The position numbers were made by a program, and so were the translations under genes. The notes under the pieces were generated by a model that did not search any database, was not told the origin of the DNA, and was given only the letters and a program-made list of their open reading frames with translations. This document shows positions 35,193 to 44,281 of a DNA stretch of 64,000 nt, piece by piece. Every line of letters begins with the position of its first letter. Position 1 is the first letter of the stretch. Location of the stretch: the NCBI GenBank assembly GCA_963776665.1, contig CAVZNQ010000023.1:227569-291568 (forward strand), given 5' to 3'. The DNA comes from Roseiarcus sp963776665. Lineage in GTDB: Bacteria > Pseudomonadota > Alphaproteobacteria > Rhizobiales > Beijerinckiaceae.

Positions 35193-36560
35193 ATGAGCGA
35201 GCAGACGAAATATCTGATGGGCGAGAACCGGATTCCGCACGCCTGGTACAACATCGTCGCCGATCTGCCTTCGCCGCCGCCTCCAGTGTTGCACCCAGGG
35301 ACGGGGCAGCCAGTCGGCCCCGCCGATCTCGCGCCGCTCTTTCCGATGGCGCTGATCGGCCAGGAGGTGAGCGCCGAGCGGCACATCGAAATCCCGACGC
35401 CGGTGCGCGACATCTACCGCATGTGGCGCCCAACGCCCCTCTATCGCGCCCGGCGGCTCGAGAAGGCGCTCGGAACGACCGCCCGTATCTTCTACAAATA
35501 CGAGGGCGTCAGCCCTGCCGGCAGCCACAAGCCCAACACCGCCGTGGCCCAGGCTTTTTACAACAAGGAAGAGGGCGTGACCAAGCTCTCGACCGAGACC
35601 GGCGCGGGGCAGTGGGGCTCGTCGCTCGCCTTCGCCGGGGCGCTGTTCGGCCTCGAAGTCAAAGTCTACATGGTCAGGGTCTCCTACAATCAGAAGCCCT
35701 ACCGGCGGGCGTTGATGGAGACCTACGGCGCGAAATGCGTCGCAAGCCCCAGCAACGAGACCGATTCCGGCAAGGCGATCCTCAAAGCCCACCCGGATTC
35801 GCCGGGCAGCCTCGGGATTGCGATCTCGGAGGCGGTGGAAGTCGCGGCCAAGAACCCGGACACCAAATATGCTCTCGGCAGCGTGCTCAATCACGTGCTC
35901 ATGCATCAATCGGTCATCGGCCTCGAAGCGATCGAGCAGATGGAAGAGGCCGGCGCCTATCCCGACATCGTCATCGGCTGCGCCGGCGGGGGCTCGAACT
36001 TCGCCGGCATCGCCTTCCCGTTCATCGGCAAGAGCTTACGCGAAAAGGGCAAGCTGCGCGCGATCGCGGTCGAGCCCGCCGCCTGTCCGTCGCTGACTCG
36101 CGGCAGATACGCTTTCGATTTCGGCGACACCGCCCATCTGACGCCGCTGGTCAAGATGCATACGCTCGGCTCCGAGTTCATCCCGCCGGGCTTCCACGCC
36201 GGGGGCTTGCGCTATCACGGCATGGCGCCGCTGGTCAGCCACTTGAAGGAGCTTGGGTTGATCGAAGCGAGGGCCTATCACCAGAACCCATGCTTCGAGG
36301 CGGGCGTCATGTTCGCTCGCAACGAGGGGATCGTGCCGGCTCCCGAAACGACCCACGCGATCCGCGCGGCGATCGACGAGGCGCTGAAGGCGCGCGAGGA
36401 AGGCAAGTCGCCGACCATTCTGTTCAATCTCAGCGGCCACGGGCATTTCGACATGCAGGCCTATACCGACTATTTCGCCGGCAAGCTCAAGGATCAGGAT
36501 TACGATCCGAAGGCGCTCGAAGCCTCGCTCGCGCATCTGCCGAAGGTGGCGGCGGAGTAG
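35193..36560 (+). CDS. trpB2: TrpB-like pyridoxal-phosphate enzyme (TrpB2)
   Basis: 455-residue second-type tryptophan synthase beta subunit, fold type II PLP enzyme. The Schiff-base lysine is Lys113 in SPAGSHKPNTA, and phosphate-binding CAGGGSNFAG and the C-terminal NLSGHGHFDM are present. TrpB2 proteins are longer than TrpB1 by N-terminal and internal insertions and make tryptophan from indole and serine or act in related salvage. No trpA is adjacent, as is usual for TrpB2. Preceded by a good GGGAGGA site before ATG 35193. Confidence 0.93.
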   Translation: MSEQTKYLMGENRIPHAWYNIVADLPSPPPPVLHPGTGQPVGPADLAPLFPMALIGQEVSAERHIEIPTPVRDIYRMWRPTPLYRARRLEKALGTTARIFYKYEGVSPAGSHKPNTAVAQAFYNKEEGVTKLSTETGAGQWGSSLAFAGALFGLEVKVYMVRVSYNQKPYRRALMETYGAKCVASPSNETDSGKAILKAHPDSPGSLGIAISEAVEVAAKNPDTKYALGSVLNHVLMHQSVIGLEAIEQMEEAGAYPDIVIGCAGGGSNFAGIAFPFIGKSLREKGKLRAIAVEPAACPSLTRGRYAFDFGDTAHLTPLVKMHTLGSEFIPPGFHAGGLRYHGMAPLVSHLKELGLIEARAYHQNPCFEAGVMFARNEGIVPAPETTHAIRAAIDEALKAREEGKSPTILFNLSGHGHFDMQAYTDYFAGKLKDQDYDPKALEASLAHLPKVAAE

Positions 36561-36570
36561 ACCGCCGCGC

Positions 36571-36987
36571 TCACCCCATTGCGAAGTTCCACAGCGACCG
36601 CCAGACGCAACGCTTCGCCGGGTTCTTGAAAGCCAAGGGGTCGAAATAGGCGAGGTGGCCGGTCGATCCGTCGTCCGGCCAGCGGAAGCCGACCTCGACC
36701 CGGCCGCCCTTGTTGGTGACGAACTGTTCGACGGGCCCCGGATCGTCGGCGGCGGCGATTGTCGGACCGAGGCGCCCGGTCGCGCCATCCTGATAGCGCC
36801 AGATCCGCCCGTCGGTCGTGGTCACGCGCACGAGGCGGGCGGTTTCGTCATAGGCGACGGTAAGCGGCCCGAGCTTGCCCTCGCCCTTGTAGTCGCACTG
36901 TCGCGTCACCGGGCCAGCCGCGTAGGCCATGGTCGAAGTTGCGACAAGGATGGCGAAAGCGGCGGGGATGAGACACGTGCGGGACAT
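36571..36987 (-). CDS. Secreted protein of unknown function
   Basis: 138 residues with a clear signal peptide (CLIPAAFAILVATSTMAYA, cleavage after AYA) and a mature part beginning AGPVTRQCDYKGEGKLGPLTV. Two cysteines (in RQCDY and KRCVWRSL) could form a disulfide. No domain recognised. Convergent with trpB2, 10 bp between stops. The ATG at 36987 places the signal peptide at the N-terminus. Confidence 0.65.
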   Translation of the reverse strand: MSRTCLIPAAFAILVATSTMAYAAGPVTRQCDYKGEGKLGPLTVAYDETARLVRVTTTDGRIWRYQDGATGRLGPTIAAADDPGPVEQFVTNKGGRVEVGFRWPDDGSTGHLAYFDPLAFKNPAKRCVWRSLWNFAMG

Positions 36988-37218
36988 GGCGGTCGTGACG
37001 GCTCGGGCTCTCATTTTTGGAATGTCGGTTTCCCTACTACCACGCGGGCGCGGCATTGCGCAGCGGGCCAATGCGCCAGGGAGGCAAAATATTCGCCGCG
37101 CGGCGCTCCTTGTCGCCGAAGCCCCGCAGTGGCGCGCGGGACGCGGGTTGCAATGGCGCCTCAACCTGATATCAAGCCGCGCCCGGCGGTCTCCCGCCCC
37201 TCTTCAAAAGGCCAATTC

Positions 37219-37767
37219 ATGTTCGCATTCAGCCGACGCGCGGCGCTCTGGCTTCCTGTTCTTGCCGTTTCGGCCGCCTGGGCGGCCGAAGATCCCGACA
37301 ACACGGTCATACTGACGACGAAGCACGGCAAGGTTGTCATCCGCCTGCGCCCCGATTGGGCCCCCAAACATGTCGCGCAGATCGAGTCGCTGGTGAAAAG
37401 CAAGTTTTACGACGGCATCGTGTTCCATCGCGTCATTCCGGGATTCATGGCCCAGACCGGCGATCCGACCGGCACCGGAAACGGCGGCTCGAGCCTGCCC
37501 AATCTGCCGGCCGAGTTCAATGCGACCCATTTCGGCCGGGGCATCGTCGGCATGGCGCGTTCCGACGACCCGAATTCAGCCAATTCGCAGTTTTTCATCA
37601 CGACGGCCGACGCGGGTTCCCTCGACGGCCAGTATACGGCTTTCGGCGAGGTGGTCTCGGGAATGGACGTCGTCGACAAGATCAAGGCCGGAACTCAGGC
37701 CAACAACGGCGCGGTCACGAATCCCGACAAGATCGTGACCATGCGAATGGCCTCCGCAGCCAAATGA
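37219..37767 (+). CDS. ppiA: Periplasmic peptidyl-prolyl cis-trans isomerase (cyclophilin)
   Basis: 182 residues: a signal peptide (1-21, ending VSAAWA) and a bacterial-type cyclophilin domain with catalytic FHRVIPGFMAQTGDP, NSQFFITTAD and the short YTAFGEV segment. Catalyses proline isomerisation during folding of exported proteins. Directly followed by a cytoplasmic paralogue, the usual alphaproteobacterial pair. Confidence 0.93.
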   Translation: MFAFSRRAALWLPVLAVSAAWAAEDPDNTVILTTKHGKVVIRLRPDWAPKHVAQIESLVKSKFYDGIVFHRVIPGFMAQTGDPTGTGNGGSSLPNLPAEFNATHFGRGIVGMARSDDPNSANSQFFITTADAGSLDGQYTAFGEVVSGMDVVDKIKAGTQANNGAVTNPDKIVTMRMASAAK

Positions 37768-37781
37768 CGAGGAATGGCGAT

Positions 37782-38237
37782 ATGGCGAATGCAGGCGACA
37801 CGCTGACCCTCGAGACGACCAAAGGCCCGGTGGTGATCGAAATGAACCCGGCGCTCGCGCCGGGCCACGTCGCCCACATCAAGCGCCTCGTCTCCGAGGG
37901 TTTCTATGACGGCATCGTCTTTCACCGGGTGATCGACGGCTTCATGGCCCAGACGGGCTGCCCGCACGGAACCGGAACCGGCGGGTCCAAATATCCCAAC
38001 CTCAAGGCCGAGTTCAACGCCGAGCCGCACAAGCGCGGGACAGTGTCGATGGCGCGGGCGTCAAGTCCGAACTCGGCAAATTCGCAGTTCTTCATCTGCT
38101 TCGGCGACGCCCACTTTCTCGACCGGCAATATACGGTCTGGGGCAAGGTCGTTTCGGGGATGGAGAACGTCGACAAGATCAAGCGCGGCGAGCCGGTGCG
38201 CGATCCGGACAAGATCGTCAAGGCCACGCTGAGCTGA
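37782..38237 (+). CDS. ppiB: Cytoplasmic peptidyl-prolyl cis-trans isomerase (cyclophilin)
   Basis: 151 residues, no signal peptide. Catalytic segments FHRVIDGFMAQTGCP, NSQFFICFGDA and YTVWGKVVSGM match PpiB. ATG 37782 is preferred because GAGGAA lies about 8 bases upstream; ATG 37764 overlaps the ppiA stop and is possible. Cotranscribed with ppiA, with a 14-bp gap. Confidence 0.93.
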   Translation: MANAGDTLTLETTKGPVVIEMNPALAPGHVAHIKRLVSEGFYDGIVFHRVIDGFMAQTGCPHGTGTGGSKYPNLKAEFNAEPHKRGTVSMARASSPNSANSQFFICFGDAHFLDRQYTVWGKVVSGMENVDKIKRGEPVRDPDKIVKATLS

Positions 38238-38327
38238 TGCTTTCCGAGGGCCGGCGCGAAGGCGCTCGTCCGGCCGGCTTCTCCGGCCGCCTGCTCCCGC
38301 GACGCGGGAGCGGGGACTAGGGTTTTC

Positions 38328-39434
38328 ATGCGCGTCGATGCGTTCGATTTCGTTCTTCCGCCCGAGCGCATCGCCCTTGCTCCCGCAAACCCGCGGGACA
38401 GCGCGCGCATGCTGGTCGTAGGGGCCAGCGGCGAGCTCGTGGATTCCCGAGTAAGCGAACTGCCGAATTACCTGCGCCGCGGCGACGCGCTTGTCGTCAA
38501 CGACACGAAGGTCATCGCGGCGCGGCTCGAGGGGGTCCGGGTCAGAGGCGATGCGATCGCTTCGATCGAGGCGACGCTGATCGAACGGATTGACGACTGC
38601 CGCTGGCGGGCGCTCGCGCGTCCGGCCAAGAAACTCAAAGTCGGGGAGCGCGTCCGTTTCGGCGAGTTGAGCGAGAGCGCGGCCTGCCTTCTTGCCGCGC
38701 TTGACGCCGAGGTCGAGGACAAGGGCGAGGCGGGGGAAATCCTGCTGCGCTTTGACTTTGCAGGCGCCGCGCTGGACGAGGCGATCGAGCGCCTCGGCGC
38801 GCCCCCTTTGCCGCCGTACATCGCCTCTCGTCGCGCGGTGTCCTTAAGCGATGGCGCGGACTATCAGACGATGTTCGCCGCCAAACCCGGAGCGGTCGCG
38901 GCGCCGACGGCAGGGCTGCATTTCACTCCGGGGCTGGTTCAGCGCCTCGCCGAAGATGGCGTTGCGCTCCTTCGTTTGACGCTGCATGTCGGCGCGGGGA
39001 CCTTCGCCCCGGTCAGGGTCGAAGATACCCGCGACCATGCGATGCATTCCGAGTGGGGCTCGATCGACGCCGCGACCGCGGAGGCGCTCAACGCCGTTCG
39101 GGAGGGCGGAGGCCGGCTTGTCTGCGTCGGCACGACCTCCGCGCGCATCGTCGAGAGCGCCGCCGACGAAAATGGGCGACTTGGACCGTTTGCCGGCGAG
39201 ACGGATATCTTCATCACCCCCGGATATCGGTTTCGCTGCGTGGACGCGCTGATCACCAACTTTCATTTGCCGCGATCGACCCTGTTCATGCTCGTCTCGG
39301 CTTTCAGCGGACTTGAGACGATGCTCGCCGCCTACGCGCACGCCATTCGGGCAGGCTATCGCTTCTATTCGTATGGCGACGCCTGCCTGTTGCTCCGCGG
39401 CGCCTCCGCAAGCGCGCCCGGCGAAGGCCCGTGA
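38328..39434 (+). CDS. queA: S-adenosylmethionine:tRNA ribosyltransferase-isomerase
   Basis: 368-residue QueA, which transfers and rearranges the SAM ribosyl group onto preQ1-modified tRNA to give epoxyqueuosine. Conserved segments: YDFxLPPERIA-like start (FDFVLPPERIALAP), DALVVNDTKVIAARL, PPLPPYI, AAPTAGLHFTPGL, HVGAGTFAPV and TNFHLPRSTLFMLVSAF. The 3' end overlaps tgt by 4 bp, so the two steps of queuosine synthesis are coupled. Confidence 0.96.
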   Translation: MRVDAFDFVLPPERIALAPANPRDSARMLVVGASGELVDSRVSELPNYLRRGDALVVNDTKVIAARLEGVRVRGDAIASIEATLIERIDDCRWRALARPAKKLKVGERVRFGELSESAACLLAALDAEVEDKGEAGEILLRFDFAGAALDEAIERLGAPPLPPYIASRRAVSLSDGADYQTMFAAKPGAVAAPTAGLHFTPGLVQRLAEDGVALLRLTLHVGAGTFAPVRVEDTRDHAMHSEWGSIDAATAEALNAVREGGGRLVCVGTTSARIVESAADENGRLGPFAGETDIFITPGYRFRCVDALITNFHLPRSTLFMLVSAFSGLETMLAAYAHAIRAGYRFYSYGDACLLLRGASASAPGEGP

Positions 39435-40564
39435 GCGTCGCCGAGTTTTCCTTCGCCGTGCACGCGACCGACGGACGAGCGCGACTCGGCGCAGTCTCGA
39501 CTCCGCGCGGCGTCATTCGCACGCCTGCCTTCATGCCCGTCGGCACCGCAGCGACGGTGAAGGCCATGTCTCCAGACGCTGTGAGGGCGCTCGGCTACGA
39601 TGTCGTGCTCTGCAACACCTACCATCTGATGCTCGCGCCCGGCGCGGAGCGGGTCGCAGCCCTCGGCGGCCTGCACAGGTTCATGAACTGGCCCCATCCC
39701 ATCCTCACCGACTCGGGGGGCTTCCAGGTGATGAGCCTCGCCAGATTGCGAAAGCTCAGCGAGCGCGGCGTGGTCTTCCAGTCGCATATCGACGGCTCGC
39801 GGCACGAGCTGACGCCGGAGCGGTCGATGGACGTCCAGCGTCTTCTGGGTTCGGACATCCAGATGCAGTTCGACGAGTGCGTGAGGCTGCCGTGCGCTTA
39901 CGAAGAGGCGGAGCGCGCGATGCGGCTCTCGCTCAGATGGGCCGAACGCTCGAAGGACGCCTTCGGCCAACAGCCGGGCAGGGCGATTTTCGGCATCGTC
40001 CAGGGCGGAACGGAGAAGGATCTTCGCCGCTTCAGCGCCCAGGGGCTCGTCGACACCGGTTTTCACGGTTACGCGATTGGGGGGTTGGCGGTTGGCGAGC
40101 CGCAGGCGGCGATGCTTGACACCATCGACGCCGTGATCCCGCATCTGCCTTTGGACCGGCCCCGCTATCTGATGGGCGTCGGAACGCCGGATGATCTTCT
40201 TCAGTCATTGCGACGCGGAGTCGACATGTTCGATTGCGTGATGCCGACCCGGGCGGGCAGGCATGGGCTCGTCTTTACCCGCCGCGGGCGGCTGAACCTG
40301 CGCAACGCGCGCTTTGCCGACGATGCGCGCCCGGTCGATCCGCTCTCGTCGTCTCCAATGGCTCGCGACTATTCCCGCGCCTATTGGCGGCACCTGGCGA
40401 AGTCAGGCGAGATCCTGGCGATGATGGGGCTGACCGAAATCAACCTCGCCTACTATCAGGACCTTATGACGGGCGCCCGAAAAGCAATCGGCGAAGGGCG
40501 GCTTGACGCTTATATCACCGAAACGCAACGAAATTGGGCGCGGGGCGAGGCCGAAGGCCACTGA
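39431..40564 (+). CDS. tgt: Queuine tRNA-ribosyltransferase (tRNA-guanine transglycosylase)
   Basis: 377-residue enzyme exchanging G34 for preQ1 in tRNAs with GUN anticodons. GTG start at 39431, overlapping queA. Catalytic Asp in LTDSGGFQVMSLA, FGIVQGG, GYAIGGLAVGE, and the nucleophile Asp region VDMFDCVMPTRAGRHG are conserved. The usual zinc site (CxCxxC and a distal His) is absent: residues 303-310 read DPLSSSPM before ARDYSRAYWRHL, and the later His position reads LTEINLAYYQ. See findings. Partial loss of these cysteines is, as I recall, known in some Hyphomicrobiales, but full loss is worth checking. Confidence 0.95.
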   Translation: MSVAEFSFAVHATDGRARLGAVSTPRGVIRTPAFMPVGTAATVKAMSPDAVRALGYDVVLCNTYHLMLAPGAERVAALGGLHRFMNWPHPILTDSGGFQVMSLARLRKLSERGVVFQSHIDGSRHELTPERSMDVQRLLGSDIQMQFDECVRLPCAYEEAERAMRLSLRWAERSKDAFGQQPGRAIFGIVQGGTEKDLRRFSAQGLVDTGFHGYAIGGLAVGEPQAAMLDTIDAVIPHLPLDRPRYLMGVGTPDDLLQSLRRGVDMFDCVMPTRAGRHGLVFTRRGRLNLRNARFADDARPVDPLSSSPMARDYSRAYWRHLAKSGEILAMMGLTEINLAYYQDLMTGARKAIGEGRLDAYITETQRNWARGEAEGH

Positions 40565-41065
40565 CGAGACTCGGGCGTCGGGGCGGCGGGCCGCAGTTCC
40601 CGCGACCGGCCAGCGTAATACTTGCGCTGTTCGCCGCCGAGGAGGAGCGTTCCTCGCCAAAACACAAGGGGCGAGACGCCTTTCCGGCGGCCCGCCCCTT
40701 ATTCCGTCCTTGCTTTGCGTTTCGAAATCCCGATTATTTTGTTTTGTTTTCCGTCCGCGACTTCCGGCGGTTCAAGACCATTCGAACGCTTCGTCCTCCC
40801 ACAGACTCTACGGCTTCCGGCGCCAAACATTTTGGCAGCGGCCTCCTTTTAGCGCGCTATTGCTAGTCCAATTTTTTGGCTGTGTCACGAGCCTCAGCGG
40901 CCCTGCCATGCATATTTTTGCTGGCTTGGCCCATTTTGGTCAATTGTGCAGCAGCGAATGCAAAAGTGCCATGCGGGCGGCCGTCATGCCGGGGTCGCGT
41001 CTGCCTTTCATCGTATGTCCGGATGACGTAAGAACTCGAGCCGAGGCCTCGGCAATGGAGGAAAA
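40565..41065. other. Intergenic region before eno with hairpins
   Basis: 500 bases without a gene. It contains a terminator-like inverted repeat after tgt (40666-40700) and, further on, several CCAA...TTGG hairpins: GCCAAA-CAT-TTTGGC at 40822-40836, CCAATTTTTTGG near 40870, and CCCATTTTGG near 40930. The last 100 bases probably hold the eno promoter; a GGAGG ribosome site lies at about 41055. Confidence 0.5.
40666..40700 (+). terminator. Possible transcription terminator after tgt
   Basis: AAGGGGCG (40666-40673) pairs with CGCCCCTT (40693-40700), an 8-bp GC-rich stem with a 19-base loop, about 100 bases beyond the tgt stop. No T-tract beyond ATT follows, so the efficiency is uncertain. Confidence 0.4.
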
Positions 41066-42346
41066 ATGACCGCGATCGTCAACGTCGTCGCCCGCGAAAT
41101 ACTCGACAGCCGGGGCAATCCGACGGTCGAGGTTGATGTCGTTCTCGAAGACGGCTCGATGGGCCGCGCCGCGGTTCCGTCCGGGGCCTCGACAGGAACG
41201 CGCGAGGCGGTCGAGGTGCGCGACGGCGACAAGGGCCGCTTCGGCGGGAAGGGGGTTCTTAAGGCGGTCGAGGCGGTCAATCGCGAGATTTTCGACGCCG
41301 TCTCGGGCCTCGAGGCAGAAGACCAGCTTAAGATCGACGAGACGATGATCGGCCTCGACGGCACGAAGAACAAGTCGAAGCTCGGCGCCAACGCGATCCT
41401 CGGCGTCTCGCTCGCGGTCGCCAAGGCGGCGGCGGAGGCATCCGGCCTGCCGCTTTATCGCTATGTCGGCGGCACGATGGCCAGGGTGTTGCCGACGCCC
41501 ATGATGAACATAGTCAACGGCGGCGTGCACGCCGACAACCCGATCGACTTTCAGGAGTTCATGATCTTGCCGGTCGGCGCGCCCTCGTTCGCCGAGGCGG
41601 TGCGCTGGGGCGCTGAGACGTTCCACGCCCTCAAGGCGGCGTTGAAGAAGGCGGGACACAACACCAATGTCGGCGACGAGGGGGGCTTCGCCCCCAATCT
41701 CCCGTCGGCAGAGGCGGCGCTCGACTTCTGCCTGAAGGGGATCGAGGCGGCAGGCTTCAAGGTCGGGGACGACATCGCCCTCGGGCTCGACTGCGCCGCT
41801 TCCGAATTCTTCAAGGACGGCAAATATGTCTACGAGGGCGAGAGCAAGGCGCGCTCGGTCGAGGAGCAAGTCGAGTATCTCGCAAAGCTGCAGGGCGCCT
41901 ATCCGCTCCTCTCGATTGAGGACGGCATGGCCGAGCAGGACTGGACGGGGTGGAAGCTGCTCACCGACAAGATCGGCGGAAAGTGCCAGCTCGTCGGCGA
42001 CGATATCTTTGTCACCAACACCGAGATCCTCGAGCGCGGGATCAAGGAGCGCGTCGCCAACTCTATCCTGATCAAGGTCAACCAGATCGGCTCGCTCAGC
42101 GAGACGCTGGCCGCCGTCGACATGGCGCAGCGAGCGGGCTATACCGCGGTGATGTCGCACCGCTCGGGCGAGACCGAGGATTCGACGATCGCCGATCTTG
42201 CGGTCGCGACCAACTGCGGACAGATCAAGACCGGCTCGCTTTCCCGCTCCGATCGCCTGGCGAAGTACAACCAATTGATCCGGATCGAGGAGGAGCTGGG
42301 CGATCAGGCCCGCTTCGCCGGCCGGGCGGCGGTGAAAGCGGGTTAG
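41066..42346 (+). CDS. eno: Enolase
   Basis: 426-residue phosphopyruvate hydratase of glycolysis. N-terminal REILDSRGNPTVEVDV, catalytic GDEGGFAP, metal ligands in LGLDCAASEFF, LLSIEDGM and LVGDDIFVTN, and the C-terminal MSHRSGETEDSTIADLAV with IKTGSLSRSDR are all intact. Well-placed GGAGGA ribosome site before ATG 41066. Followed by the divIC gene, a common alphaproteobacterial order. Confidence 0.98.
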   Translation: MTAIVNVVAREILDSRGNPTVEVDVVLEDGSMGRAAVPSGASTGTREAVEVRDGDKGRFGGKGVLKAVEAVNREIFDAVSGLEAEDQLKIDETMIGLDGTKNKSKLGANAILGVSLAVAKAAAEASGLPLYRYVGGTMARVLPTPMMNIVNGGVHADNPIDFQEFMILPVGAPSFAEAVRWGAETFHALKAALKKAGHNTNVGDEGGFAPNLPSAEAALDFCLKGIEAAGFKVGDDIALGLDCAASEFFKDGKYVYEGESKARSVEEQVEYLAKLQGAYPLLSIEDGMAEQDWTGWKLLTDKIGGKCQLVGDDIFVTNTEILERGIKERVANSILIKVNQIGSLSETLAAVDMAQRAGYTAVMSHRSGETEDSTIADLAVATNCGQIKTGSLSRSDRLAKYNQLIRIEEELGDQARFAGRAAVKAG

Positions 42347-42395
42347 CGGCAAGCCGGTAACTTCGCATTAACGGTGGCCCCCGCAGGATCGGCGC

Positions 42396-42722
42396 ATGGT
42401 CGTAAGGACGCGCCTGCGCTCGATCGTGACGCCGATCGTCTTCTACCTCGTGCTGGGCGTCACCAGCGGCTACCTCGTGTGGGGCGCCTCGAACGGCGAG
42501 CACGGGCTCAAGGCGAAAGTCAAATTCGACGCTGACGCCGTCGAGCTCAAGGGGGAGCTTGCCGCACTGAAGGATCAACGCGCGCGCTGGGAGTCGCGCG
42601 TCGCCAGCCTGAGGCCGGAAAGCGTCGACAGGGATCTCCTGGACGAGGAAGCCCACGCCCTTCTGGATCGCGTCGCCAAGGACGAGGTGGTCATTTTCGC
42701 CGGCGCCCGCAACGGCCGCTGA
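42396..42722 (+). CDS. Septum formation initiator FtsB/DivIC family
   Basis: 108 residues: a short cytoplasmic N-terminus, one membrane helix (~9-30, IVTPIVFYLVLGVTSGYLVW), and a periplasmic coiled coil (~45-75, ELKGELAALKDQRARWESRVASL) ending in a DLLDEEAHALL segment. Bitopic divisome protein expected to pair with FtsL. Position directly after eno is the conserved alphaproteobacterial location for this gene. Confidence 0.86.
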   Translation: MVVRTRLRSIVTPIVFYLVLGVTSGYLVWGASNGEHGLKAKVKFDADAVELKGELAALKDQRARWESRVASLRPESVDRDLLDEEAHALLDRVAKDEVVIFAGARNGR

Positions 42723-42852
42723 CCCTCTTCTTCAGCGGCGCCCTTCTTGCGGGGGTAGGGCTCGGTTACCCCTTTTGCCGGCGCGCTCCACCGTGCTAAA
42801 GCCGGCGCCGCTCGCCGTCATGACCAAGCCTCAATTCATGGAAGGTTCGCCG

Positions 42853-44151
42853 ATGAACGTTTCCGCCCCCCTGTCCGTCCGTTCGAATTCATTCTTTTCT
42901 GCGCCCCTGTCCGCGGCCGATCCGGAGATCGCCCGAGCGATCGAACTCGAGCTCGGCCGTCAGCGGGATTCCATCGAGCTCATCGCTTCGGAAAACATCG
43001 TCTCGCGGGCGGTGCTCGAGGCGCAGGGCTCGGTCATGACCAACAAATACGCGGAAGGATATTCGGGCAAGCGGTACTACGGCGGCTGCCAGTTCGTCGA
43101 TATCGCCGAGACTCTAGCGATCGAGCGCGCCTGCCGGCTGTTCGACTGCCGGTTCGCCAACGTCCAGCCCAACTCAGGCAGCCAGGCCAATCAGGGCGTG
43201 TTCATGGCCCTGATGCAGCCGGGCGAGACGTTCATGGGCCTCGATCTGGCGGCGGGCGGGCACCTGACCCACGGTTCGCCGGTCAACATGTCCGGCCGCT
43301 GGTTCAAGGTCGTTCCCTACACCGTCGACCGGATGACGCAGCGCATCGACATGAGCGAGGTCGAGGCGCTCGCGCGCGAGCACAAGCCCAAGCTCATCAT
43401 GGCTGGCGGCTCGGCCTATGCGCGCCATTGGGACTTCGCCCGCTTCCGCGAAATCTGCGACGCGGTCGGCGCCCATTTCGTCGTCGACATCGCCCATTTC
43501 GCCGGGCTGGTCGCGGGCGGCGCGCACCCTTCTCCCTTCCCGCACGCCCATGTCGTAACCACCACGACCCACAAGACGCTGCGCGGGCCGCGGGGCGGCA
43601 TGATCCTCACCAACGACGCGGAACTGGCCAAGAAGATCAATTCGGCGATCTTCCCCGGCCTTCAGGGCGGGCCGCTCATGCACGTCATCGCCGCCAAGGC
43701 GGTCGCCTTCCACGAGGCGCTGACGCCCGAGTTCAAGCTCTACGCCCACGCGGTCGTCGCCAACGCCAAGGCTCTCGCCGACCCGATCCTGGCCGGCGGC
43801 TACAAGCTCGTGACCGGGGGCACCGACAACCACCTGATGCTGGTCGATCTCACGCCCAAGAACCTGACCGGAAAGGCGGCCGAGGCGGCGCTGGACCGCG
43901 CCAACATCACCTGCAACAAGAACGGCATTCCCTTCGATCCGCAGAAGCCCATGGTGACGTCGGGCATCCGCCTGGGTTCGCCGGCCGCCACCTCGCGCGG
44001 ATTCGGGACCGCGGAATTCGCCAAGGTCGGGCGCCTCATCGTCGAGACGCTGGACGGCTTGGCGGCGAACGGCGAATCGGGGAATGGTGGGGTCGAGGCC
44101 AAGGTGAAGGCGGACGTCGCCGAACTCACAAGGCGGTTCCCGATCTACTAG
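42853..44151 (+). CDS. glyA: Serine hydroxymethyltransferase
   Basis: 432-residue PLP enzyme interconverting serine and glycine with tetrahydrofolate. ELIASENIVS near the start, YAEGYSGKRYYGG, PNSGSQAN, VDIAHFAGLVAGG and the PLP-lysine motif VTTTTHKTLRGPRGG are present. The ATG at 42853 (MNVSAPLSVRS) gives a family-typical N-terminus; the longer frame to 42775 is possible but unsupported. First gene of the glyA-nrdR-ribD block. Confidence 0.97.
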   Translation: MNVSAPLSVRSNSFFSAPLSAADPEIARAIELELGRQRDSIELIASENIVSRAVLEAQGSVMTNKYAEGYSGKRYYGGCQFVDIAETLAIERACRLFDCRFANVQPNSGSQANQGVFMALMQPGETFMGLDLAAGGHLTHGSPVNMSGRWFKVVPYTVDRMTQRIDMSEVEALAREHKPKLIMAGGSAYARHWDFARFREICDAVGAHFVVDIAHFAGLVAGGAHPSPFPHAHVVTTTTHKTLRGPRGGMILTNDAELAKKINSAIFPGLQGGPLMHVIAAKAVAFHEALTPEFKLYAHAVVANAKALADPILAGGYKLVTGGTDNHLMLVDLTPKNLTGKAAEAALDRANITCNKNGIPFDPQKPMVTSGIRLGSPAATSRGFGTAEFAKVGRLIVETLDGLAANGESGNGGVEAKVKADVAELTRRFPIY

Positions 44152-44163
44152 GCGTCGGCGGGC

Positions 44164-44247
44164 CGTCATTCCGTCGCGCCCGCGCAAGCGGGCGTCCAGG
44201 AAGGGAGCTGACGCGATTCTGCATCCCCGCTTGCGCGGGGATGACAG
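44164..44247. repeat. Inverted pair of REP-like units
   Basis: Two units at 44164-44199 and 44218-44247 with cores CCCGCGCAAGCGGG and CCCCGCTTGCGCGGGG, each flanked by TCAT/ATGA. They form an inverted pair between glyA and nrdR, the third locus of this family in the window. Confidence 0.78.
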
Positions 44248-44281
44248 ACTGGCCCACGGCGTTTGATGAAGGGCGGGTTCG

